A DNA stretch of 64,000 bases, taken from NCBI RefSeq assembly GCF_014873875.1, contig NZ_JADBEM010000001.1, positions 9,486,001 to 9,550,000 on the forward strand. Direction: 5' to 3'. Shown here in pieces: positions 33,605-41,051 of the stretch. The stretch is from Actinopolymorpha pittospori. Lineage in GTDB: Bacteria; Actinomycetota; Actinomycetes; Propionibacteriales; Actinopolymorphaceae. The number at the start of each line of letters is the position of its first letter. Position 1 is the first letter of the stretch. The translations under genes and the position numbers were made by a program. The notes under the pieces were generated by a model, which was given only the letters and a program-made list of their open reading frames with translations, was not told the origin of the DNA and ran no database searches.

Positions 33605-35401
33605 ATGGCCACCTTCCCCGACGGCCCAGATCCGGCCCACTTCGGGCCGGAAGGGGCTTCCTTGGAGAGCGCTGGCCTTGGGGACGGAGAGGCTGACCTG
33701 AGGCAGGCGGTCCAGGAGGTCGTCGCCTCAGCATGCCGGCTCACCGGTGCCCAGCATGGCGTGCTGCTGGTGGCGGAGTCGGAGTGGAACGTCCTCAACG
33801 TCGTCTCCTACGGCCTCACCCCCGAGCAACGTGAGGCCATCGACGGGCTCACCGACCTGCGGCACTTTCTCAGCCGCCTGCTCGAGGCCAACCAGGCGGC
33901 AGGGGTGGGTGACGACGGCGACCAGCCGGGCCACGCCGCCCCGCGACCACGGATCACCAGCCTGCTCGCCGTCCCCGTCCATCTGCGGGAGGCGCCGTAC
34001 GGCCACCTCTACCTCGCCAACAGGCAGGGTGGCCAGGAGTTCGGCATGGCCGACGAACAACTCGCCGTCACCCTGGCCAAGGCGGCCGCGAACTCGATCG
34101 AGAACATCCGGTTGCTCCGCCAGCAGTACCGCCGCCAGCGGTGGCTCGAGGGCACCTCCCAGATGACTCGGGCGACACTCAGCGAGGTCGACCTGCCGAC
34201 CGCGACACAGTGGGCCTCCGAACGCATCCGGGAGATCTCCGGGGCCGACTACGCCGCCATCACGCTGACGGACTCCGCCGACCCCACGAGCCTGATCTAC
34301 CTCGCGGGTTCCGGCCTGGAGTTCCGCCCCAAGCGCGGCGACCGGATCCCGCGCCAGGGCATCGTCGGGGTGGTGGTCGACTCCGGCCGGGCGATCGTCA
34401 CCGAGGACCTCACCACGGACCCGCGCTACGACCCGACCCCCGAGCGGCGGCGGCACCTGGCCGTCCTCGGGCTCGCGATGTTCATGCCGCTGAACGCCGA
34501 CGAGGAAGTACTCGGAAATCTCCTCGTCGGTTGGCGGCGGGGCTCGCCCCAGGCCCGGCTGGCCGCGCGTGAGGTCGATCTCGTCCAGACCTTCGCCAAC
34601 CAGACGGCGCTCACCCTGCAACGGGTCCGGGCGCAGGAGGACCAGCGGCGCCGGGAGCGGTGGCTCGAGGCCGCCTCGCAGATGGCGCAACTGCTCCTTG
34701 GCGAGGTGGACCGGGACGAGGCGATGCGGCTGATGATCCGCCAACTCCGGGAGATCTCCGGCGCCGACATCGCCGGCGTCATGCTGGTGGACGAGAACGA
34801 CGCCGACAGCATGTACGCGGTCGTGTTCGAAGGGATCGACAACAACGAGATACCGCCCGACGTCCGGATCCCACGGGAGGGGCTGGTGGAACGCGTCCTC
34901 GCCGACGGCAAGCGCATCGTCAGCGACGACTACACCCACCTACCGGGCCACCAGCCACCGCCGAACTGGGCCGCCCACATCTCGCGGGTCGGCCTTGGAA
35001 TGCAGGTCCCGCTCGTCGCCGACGGGCAGGCGCTCGGAACCGTCTTCGCGGGTTGGGACCGCGGTTCGCCCCACGCACGCACGGCCCGCGCCGAGGCCGA
35101 GCAGATCCAGACCTTCGCCGACCTCGCCGCCCTCGCCCTGCAACGCGTCCGCACCCAGGGCGACCGCGAACACCTCATGCTCCTCGAAGAACGCGACCGC
35201 ATCGCCCACGAAATGCGCGACCTCGTCATCCAACGACTCTTCGGCGTCGGCCTACGCCTGCGCACCGCCGGCGACATGAGCACCGAACCCGCCGTCCAAC
35301 AACGCATCCACGGCGCCATCAAGGAACTCGACACCACCAGTCGACAGATCCGCTCCACCATCTTCGGAATCAGCGACGACGAGGCCGACCCGTCCGACTA
35401 G
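33605..35401 (+). CDS. Triple-GAF sensor protein with degenerate histidine-kinase stub
   Basis: 598 residues. Three GAF-type domains (about 30-170, 185-335, 355-505), each introduced by a helix (the second and third by RWLEGTSQM and RWLEAASQM). The C-terminus is a HisKA_3-like helix (LLEERDRIAHEMRDLVIQRLFG), as in DevS/DosS kinases, where the phospho-accepting His of 'DLHD' should be. Here that place is Arg538 (codon CGC at 35216-35218). The protein ends 60 residues later, without any ATPase domain. It therefore cannot act as a normal kinase; it may sense ligands and dimerise with a true kinase. The last 250 bp use CAA/GAA/CGA codons more than the rest. An OtrA-like gene follows on the same strand. 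Confidence 0.88.
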   Translation: MATFPDGPDPAHFGPEGASLESAGLGDGEADLRQAVQEVVASACRLTGAQHGVLLVAESEWNVLNVVSYGLTPEQREAIDGLTDLRHFLSRLLEANQAAGVGDDGDQPGHAAPRPRITSLLAVPVHLREAPYGHLYLANRQGGQEFGMADEQLAVTLAKAAANSIENIRLLRQQYRRQRWLEGTSQMTRATLSEVDLPTATQWASERIREISGADYAAITLTDSADPTSLIYLAGSGLEFRPKRGDRIPRQGIVGVVVDSGRAIVTEDLTTDPRYDPTPERRRHLAVLGLAMFMPLNADEEVLGNLLVGWRRGSPQARLAAREVDLVQTFANQTALTLQRVRAQEDQRRRERWLEAASQMAQLLLGEVDRDEAMRLMIRQLREISGADIAGVMLVDENDADSMYAVVFEGIDNNEIPPDVRIPREGLVERVLADGKRIVSDDYTHLPGHQPPPNWAAHISRVGLGMQVPLVADGQALGTVFAGWDRGSPHARTARAEAEQIQTFADLAALALQRVRTQGDREHLMLLEERDRIAHEMRDLVIQRLFGVGLRLRTAGDMSTEPAVQQRIHGAIKELDTTSRQIRSTIFGISDDEADPSD

Positions 35402-35673
35402 TACACGCCTCGGTCGTGTCCTGCGGATCATGGTCGACTGGTGAGCGGGTCATCCGCGCACCCCTGGCCGCCACCACGGTGGGCGTTGTCGTCGCCGTCG
35501 CCGTAAATCCAGTCGACGTCCGGCCGGATCCGGTGTCAGCATGAGCGGGGAGCCTCGACTCGTGAGCAGGCTCACCACGACGGAGCCACGATTCTCGGGA
35601 GCACAGATGCGGCAGAGCCTCGGAACACGCCAGCGCCCTTGTCGGACGACTGTTCTCGAGGATCTCCGTCTCC

Positions 35674-37653
35674 ATGCCAACCCTCAACATCGGCATTCTT
35701 GCCCACGTCGACGCCGGTAAGACCAGCCTGACCGAGCGGCTCCTGTTCGACACCGGGGCCATCGACCGGCTCGGCAGCGTCGACGCTGGTGACACCCAGA
35801 CCGACAGCAACGAGATCGAACGCCGCCGCGGCATCACCATCCGGTCGGCCGTCGCGCCGTTCCGGATCGGCGACCTGCAGGTCAACCTCATCGACACACC
35901 GGGACACCCCGACTTCATCGCCGAGGTGGAACGGGCCCTGTCCGTGCTCGACGGCGCGGTCCTGGTGCTCTCCGCCGTCGAAGGCGTGCAGGCCCAGACC
36001 CGCGTGCTGATGCGGACCCTGCGGCAACTGCGCCTGCCCACCCTGGTCTTCGCCAACAAGGTCGACCGGATGGGTGCGCGCGACGAATCCCTCCTTTCCG
36101 ACGTACGCCGGAAGCTGTCCCTGCCCGTCGTCCCGATGAACTCCGTTCAGCGCATCGGCACCCGCACCGCGCACGCGGCCCCGCCATCCCCGGACGACGC
36201 CGCCCACCGAGCCCGCCTGACCGAGATCCTGGCCGAGAACGACGACTCGCTGCTGGAGGCGCTGGTCGCCGACGACCTTCCGGCGTACGACACCCTCCTG
36301 CGCGCGCTCGCCGCCCAGACCGCCGGCGGTCTCCTCAACCCGCTCTACTTCGGGTCCGCGCTGACCGGGGAGGGCGTCGCGACCCTGCTCGACGGGATCG
36401 GTCGGTTCCTTCCCCGGGCCCGCACTGACGGGGACGGACTGCGGGGGACGGTCTTCGCCATCGAACGCGGCCGCTCCGGGGAGAAGTTCGCCTTCCTGCG
36501 GATGTACGCCGGCGAACTACGCGAGCGGCAACGGGTCACGGTGCACCGGCCCCACCCCGACGGTGGGGTGGGCGAGTACGCCGGCCAGATCACCTTCCTG
36601 CGCAGGGTCGGCGCCGCTCCCGGGGACGCCCGGCACGCGGGCCCGGGCAGTATCGCGAGGATCGGCGGCCTGCCCGACGTACGGGTCGGCGACGAGTTCG
36701 GGTCCGGCGCGGGACTCGGGCGGCTCGGGCCGCAGGTGCGCTTCGCGCCGCCGCGGCTGGAGACCCTCGTCCACGCAGGCGAACCCGGTCAGGCAGGGCG
36801 CCTGCACGCCGCCCTGGTGAACCTCGCGGACCAGGACCCGTTGATCCAGACCCGCACCACGCCCGACGGCGGCACGTCGGTGCTGCTGTACGGCGAGGTG
36901 CAGAAGGAGGTCATCGCGGCCACCCTCGCCCGGGACTTCGGCGTCGAGGCGATCTTCGAACCGAGCCACACCATCCACGTCGAGCGGGTCACCGGTGTCG
37001 GTGCGGCCTTCGAGCCCATGGGCGGCGGGCCGGGTGAGTTCTGCGCGACCATCGGGCTGCGAGTGGAGCCCGCCGAGCCAGGCGCCGGCGTGGTCTACCG
37101 GATGGAGGTCGAACTCGGGTCGTTGCCGCTCGCCTACCATCGCGCGATCGAGGAGACGGTTCGCAGCGCCCTCACGCAGGGGCGGTACGGCTGGTCGGTG
37201 CCGGACTGCCGGGTCACCCTCACCCACTCCGGCTTCAGCAGCGCGGGGAGCACGGCTGCTGACTTCCGCCACCTCACTCCGCTGGTGCTGATGCGGGCGC
37301 TCGACCAGGCCGGAACCCGAGTCCACGAGCCACTCGACGCGTTCGAGCTCGAGGTGCCGGCGGACACGCTCAGCGCGGTCACCCGGCAGCTCACCGCGGC
37401 CGGCGCCGCGATCCGCGACACCGCCGCGGACCAGGCATCCTGGCAGCTGTCAGGGGGTATCCCGGCGCGCCAGGTGCACGCCTTCCAGCAGCAGCTACCC
37501 GAACTCACCCACGGCGAAGGGGTCTGGTGGTCCCGACCGGACGGCGACCGCCCGGCCCCCGAGCCGGCGCCTCGGCGGGCCCGGACCGACGGCAACCCCT
37601 TCGACCGGGACGAGTACCTGCGTCATCTGACCAGCGGTGGTTCGGGTGGCTGA
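35674..37653 (+). CDS. Ribosomal protection-type translation GTPase (OtrA/TetM-like)
   Basis: 659 residues, EF-G-like. G motifs: AHVDAGKTSL (G1), RRRGITI (G2), DTPGH (G3), ANKVD (G4) and GSAL (G5). The later domains follow the TetM/OtrA pattern (LIQTRTTPDGGTSVLLYGEVQKEVI, then PLAYHRAIEETVRSAL). Proteins of this kind dislodge tetracycline-type drugs from the ribosome; close relatives in actinomycetes may serve other ribosome functions. The 272-bp leader (35402-35673) has no gene that I can recognise and might contain an attenuator. The gene is flanked by a GAF sensor and a convergent decarboxylase. Confidence 0.85.
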   Translation: MPTLNIGILAHVDAGKTSLTERLLFDTGAIDRLGSVDAGDTQTDSNEIERRRGITIRSAVAPFRIGDLQVNLIDTPGHPDFIAEVERALSVLDGAVLVLSAVEGVQAQTRVLMRTLRQLRLPTLVFANKVDRMGARDESLLSDVRRKLSLPVVPMNSVQRIGTRTAHAAPPSPDDAAHRARLTEILAENDDSLLEALVADDLPAYDTLLRALAAQTAGGLLNPLYFGSALTGEGVATLLDGIGRFLPRARTDGDGLRGTVFAIERGRSGEKFAFLRMYAGELRERQRVTVHRPHPDGGVGEYAGQITFLRRVGAAPGDARHAGPGSIARIGGLPDVRVGDEFGSGAGLGRLGPQVRFAPPRLETLVHAGEPGQAGRLHAALVNLADQDPLIQTRTTPDGGTSVLLYGEVQKEVIAATLARDFGVEAIFEPSHTIHVERVTGVGAAFEPMGGGPGEFCATIGLRVEPAEPGAGVVYRMEVELGSLPLAYHRAIEETVRSALTQGRYGWSVPDCRVTLTHSGFSSAGSTAADFRHLTPLVLMRALDQAGTRVHEPLDAFELEVPADTLSAVTRQLTAAGAAIRDTAADQASWQLSGGIPARQVHAFQQQLPELTHGEGVWWSRPDGDRPAPEPAPRRARTDGNPFDRDEYLRHLTSGGSGG

Positions 37654-37659
37654 ACGTCC

Positions 37660-39435
37660 TCACTCGCCCGCGGCGGCGACGGTCCGCACGAGGCGGCTGA
37701 GCGCGGGCGGGACGTCGTACTGACCGAGGACGACCTCGACGAGAGACACGTTCCCGGCGGGCTCGGCGCAGGCGGCGAGCGCGTCGTCGAGTTCGCCGAC
37801 CGTCGTGACCCGTCGTACGACCGCGTCCGGGGAGGCACCGAACAGGCTCGGACAGGCCGACCAGTTCCACCGCGCGATGCCGTTGTAGTGCGCGTCCCGG
37901 CCGTGGATGACCCGCTCGACGGTGTAGCCGTCGTTGTTGAGGACGACGACGATGGGGTCCAGCCCCTGCGCGATGATGCCGCCCAACTCCTGGGCGGTCA
38001 TCTGCAACGCCCCGTCGCCGATCAGCAGGACGGCACGCCGGTGGGCCGACGCGCCCAGTTGGGCACCGAGGAGCGCGGGCAGGGTGTAGCCGATCGACGC
38101 CCACAGCGGCTGCGCGATCAGGTCCGCGCCGCGGGGCAGCCGAACCGCGAGCAGGCCCTCGAACGCCGTTCCCTGGTCGGCCGCGAGGAGGTCGTCGGGC
38201 CGGAGGAAGTCGGCGAAACGGTCCCAGAGGATCGCCTGGGTGAGCTCCGCGTCGGCCGGAACGCTCGCCTGCGCACCGCGTGCCGGGCGGGACGAGCAGG
38301 CCGGGGCGTCGTCCGCCGCCGGACCGCGCCCGGCGACCACGGCGGTGAGGGCAGACAGGGCCGCCGCCATCGTCACGCCGCGGCAGGGCACACCGCCGAC
38401 CACCGCGTGGGTGGGGCGCAGGTCGAGGAGCCTGCCCGGATCCAACGTCGCCGTGAACCCACCGCTGCTGAGGTCGGAGAGGTGGAGTCCGACCGCGATG
38501 ACCACGTCGGCTCCCTCGACGGCCGCGCGAACGCCGTCCTCGCCGGCGGCGCCCACATAGACACCGAGGAATCCCGGCGTTGTCTCGTCGACGGTCCCGC
38601 GGGCCGCCTTGGTGGTCGCCGACGCGAGGTGCCCCGCGCGAATCAGCGCGTCGAGTTCCGCGCGGACGTGGTGCCGGTCGGCCAGGTGGTCGACGAGCAC
38701 GACCACCCTGGTGGCCCCGTCGATCAACTCGGCCGCCCGCTCCACGAAACCGGAGAGTGCGGGTTCCGCCTCCGAACCAAGGAGGGCGCCAGTCGCGAGG
38801 TCGGCCACCCACTCCTCCTCCGCGGCCAGGCAGGGGGCGTGCACGAGATCGGTCGGCAGCCCGAGGTAGCCCGGCTCCTTCTCGGAGACGACTCGTCGCA
38901 GGACCCGGTCGATCTCCGCGGCCGCGGTGTCCGCGGTGTCCGCGGTGTCCGCGGTGTCCGCGGTGTCCGCGGTGTCCGCGGTGAGCGTGGCGGACGCACA
39001 GGTCACCTCATCGAACGCGCGGACGAAGTGCCCAGAATCACCGTCGAGCAGCCCGTGGTGCACGTGCAGGCCCTGACGTTGTACGTCGGTGGCGGGCATT
39101 CCGACGATGTGCAGGACAGGGACATGTTCGGCATAACTGCCGGCCACGCCGTTGATCGCCGACAACTCACCCACGCCGTAGGTCGTGACGAGCGCCGCCA
39201 ACCCGTTCATTCGGGCATACCCGTCGGCGGCGTAGGCGGCGTTGAGTTCGTTCGCGGTTCCGACCCATTCCAGGTCCGGATGGGCGTCGATGGCGTCGAG
39301 AAAGAGCAGGCTGTAGTCCCCAGGCACGCCGAAGATGTGCCGGACGCCCACCTGGGCAAGGCGGTCCAGTAGATACTTCGCGATCGTGGTGATCCCGTCG
39401 AGGCTGGGGTGAGGATCAGATCGTCGGGTCGCCAT
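37660..39435 (-). CDS. Indolepyruvate/pyruvate decarboxylase-type TPP enzyme
   Basis: 591 residues with GGAGGCG before the ATG. N-terminal TPP-activating Glu in TANELNAAYAADGYAR, the His-His pair in HVHHGLLDGD, and the C-terminal TPP/Mg motif GDGALQMTAQ ... NNDGYTVERVIHG, all as in pyruvate and indole-3-pyruvate decarboxylases. It cleaves a 2-oxo acid to aldehyde and CO2. A linker between the first and second domain carries seven Ala-Asp-Thr repeats. An Lrp-type regulator is divergent 165 bp away, which fits control by amino-acid level and suggests a branched or aromatic 2-oxo acid substrate. Confidence 0.88.
   Translation of the reverse strand: MATRRSDPHPSLDGITTIAKYLLDRLAQVGVRHIFGVPGDYSLLFLDAIDAHPDLEWVGTANELNAAYAADGYARMNGLAALVTTYGVGELSAINGVAGSYAEHVPVLHIVGMPATDVQRQGLHVHHGLLDGDSGHFVRAFDEVTCASATLTADTADTADTADTADTADTAAAEIDRVLRRVVSEKEPGYLGLPTDLVHAPCLAAEEEWVADLATGALLGSEAEPALSGFVERAAELIDGATRVVVLVDHLADRHHVRAELDALIRAGHLASATTKAARGTVDETTPGFLGVYVGAAGEDGVRAAVEGADVVIAVGLHLSDLSSGGFTATLDPGRLLDLRPTHAVVGGVPCRGVTMAAALSALTAVVAGRGPAADDAPACSSRPARGAQASVPADAELTQAILWDRFADFLRPDDLLAADQGTAFEGLLAVRLPRGADLIAQPLWASIGYTLPALLGAQLGASAHRRAVLLIGDGALQMTAQELGGIIAQGLDPIVVVLNNDGYTVERVIHGRDAHYNGIARWNWSACPSLFGASPDAVVRRVTTVGELDDALAACAEPAGNVSLVEVVLGQYDVPPALSRLVRTVAAAGE
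38922..38983. repeat. 9-bp in-frame minisatellite in decarboxylase gene
   Basis: Six perfect copies of CCGCGGTGT (38922-38975) plus most of a seventh, encoding Ala-Asp-Thr on the minus strand. They lie in a domain linker, where length change would be tolerated. Confidence 0.93.
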
Positions 39436-39600
39436 GTGGCGCCTCCGAGTACGTCGATGGTGAATTCCGTACCGAATGCCGTCGGACGCCGCTCAGGTAG
39501 GGGCGAGGACGACGGTGCCGGTCGCGATCGCCACCGTACGCTTTTGTTTGACGCACACCCAGGCACGGCGAACGTCGTTTCGAAGGTGAAGGTGTTGACA

Positions 39601-40080
39601 GTGCTTGATTCGATCGACCGGGCATTGTTGCGCGAACTGGAAAACAATGCACGGCAGACCAACCGCGAACTCGCCGGCGCCCTCGGCGTGGCGCCTTCGA
39701 CCTCGTTGATGCGGGTACGCGGCCTTCAGCAGCGTGGCGTGATCGTCAGCTACCGGGCGGAGGTCAGCCTGCACGCCGTGGGCAGGCCGGTCCAGGCGCT
39801 GATCTCGGTCCGCGTCCGTCCGCCCTCACGCCGGATCATCTCCGAGTTCCGCGAATGGGCAGCCCACCTGCCGGAGACGATCGGGCTGTTCGTGATCGCG
39901 GGGGCGTGGGACTTCCTGATCCATGTCGCGGTCCCCGACACCGACGGGCTCTACACCTTCGTCGTCGACCGCCTCACGCAGCGGGCCGAGGTGGCCGACG
40001 TCAGAACCAACGTCGTCTACGAGCACGTCCGCTCCGCCCACATCGACCCCGCGGGCCAGGACCCCGCCGGCGCGGGTTGA
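39601..40080 (+). CDS. Lrp/AsnC-family regulator
   Basis: 159 residues from the GTG at 39601 (ribosome site AAGGTG six bases upstream); GTG codons at 39586 and 39592 are alternatives. HTH: VLDSIDRALLRELENNARQTNRELAGALGVAPSTSLMRVRGLQQRGVI. The RAM effector domain follows (VQALISVRV, TIGLFVIAGAWDFLIHVAV). It is divergent from the decarboxylase gene and probably regulates it in response to an amino acid, as known for Lrp-type control of 2-oxo acid use. Confidence 0.9.
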   Translation: MLDSIDRALLRELENNARQTNRELAGALGVAPSTSLMRVRGLQQRGVIVSYRAEVSLHAVGRPVQALISVRVRPPSRRIISEFREWAAHLPETIGLFVIAGAWDFLIHVAVPDTDGLYTFVVDRLTQRAEVADVRTNVVYEHVRSAHIDPAGQDPAGAG

Positions 40081-40231
40081 GCGCTGGTGCCGTCAAGGCT
40101 CGGTTGGCACCGGTGGCGTGGTCGGCGGACGCCGCCAACGCCATGTCCGATGGCCGCCGGACTTTCCGCCCGGCTGGGAACAGAATCAGATCATGTCCCC
40201 AGAACCCAGCAAGAAGCGGACGAACCACCAC

Positions 40232-40987
40232 ATGAGCACGCACCTGATCACCGAACTCGACGGCAAGGTGGCCCTCGTCACCGGAGGCAGCCGCGGCATC
40301 GGCGCCTCGGTGGCCCGCCGGCTCGCCCACGACGGCGCGGACGTCGTTCTCACCTACCGGAACAACGCCGACCAGGCAGCCGACGTCGTCGCCGACATCA
40401 AGGCCCTGGGCCGCCGGGCGCTTGCCGTCCAGGCCGACAGTGCCGACGCGGCGGCCGCCCGCCGCTGCGTCGAGGAGGCCGTCGCGGAGTTCGGTCGGCT
40501 CGACATCCTGGTCAACAACGCCGGACTCGGCGTCCTCGGTCCGGTCGAGCAACTCGACCTTGACGACATCGACAGTGTGCTGGCGGTCAACGTCCGCGGT
40601 CCACTCGTCACCACCCAGGCCGCCCTCGCGCACCTGGGCGCCGGCGGGCGGATCATCACGATCGGCAGCTGCATGGCCGAGCGGGTCGCGTTCGCCGGTG
40701 GTGCGTTGTACGCGACCAGCAAGTCCGCCTTGACGGGGCTGACGAAGGCACTGGCCCGGGAACTCGGACCGCGCGGCATCACCGCCAACCTCGTCCATCC
40801 CGGTCCGACCGACACCGACATGAACCCCAGTGACGGCCCAGGTGCCGAGATGCAGCAGGGTCTGACCGCGCTCGGTCGCTACGGCGAGCCCTCCGACGTG
40901 GCGGCGGCGGTCGCCTACCTCGCCGGCGACGGCGGCAGGTACGTCAGTGGGGCCTCGCTCGCGGTGGACGGCGGGTTCGCCGCGTAG
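40232..40987 (+). CDS. Short-chain dehydrogenase/reductase, FabG-like
   Basis: 251 residues from the ATG at 40232 (another in-frame ATG is at 40193). NADP motif VTGGSRGIG, VNNAG, catalytic Ser in IGSCMAER, YATSK pair and the final YVSGASLAVDGGF block. Classical SDR of about 250 residues; substrate unknown. A strong stem-loop lies 39 bp after the stop. Confidence 0.9.
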   Translation: MSTHLITELDGKVALVTGGSRGIGASVARRLAHDGADVVLTYRNNADQAADVVADIKALGRRALAVQADSADAAAARRCVEEAVAEFGRLDILVNNAGLGVLGPVEQLDLDDIDSVLAVNVRGPLVTTQAALAHLGAGGRIITIGSCMAERVAFAGGALYATSKSALTGLTKALARELGPRGITANLVHPGPTDTDMNPSDGPGAEMQQGLTALGRYGEPSDVAAAVAYLAGDGGRYVSGASLAVDGGFAA

Positions 40988-41026
40988 GACCCACGTCCGC
41001 GCGGCGGTGCGGCGATCGATGGCGAA

Positions 41027-41051
41027 GGACCACGCCGGGCCCGCGTGGTCC
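41027..41051. terminator. Bidirectional terminator between SDR and LuxR genes
   Basis: A 9-bp perfect stem (GGACCACGC with GCGTGGTCC), 7-base loop, ending exactly at the stop codon of the convergent LuxR gene. Confidence 0.7.

Noticed and set aside
35674..37653. Housekeeping elongation factor G
   Set aside because: Domain pattern and the LIQTRTTPDGG region fit the OtrA/TetM branch, and the gene is not in a ribosomal-protein operon.
38922..38983. Short repeats considered as a CRISPR array
   Set aside because: Units are 9 bp with no spacers and lie in a coding frame; the 6097-6140 and 9872-9931 repeats were rejected as CRISPR for the same reason.
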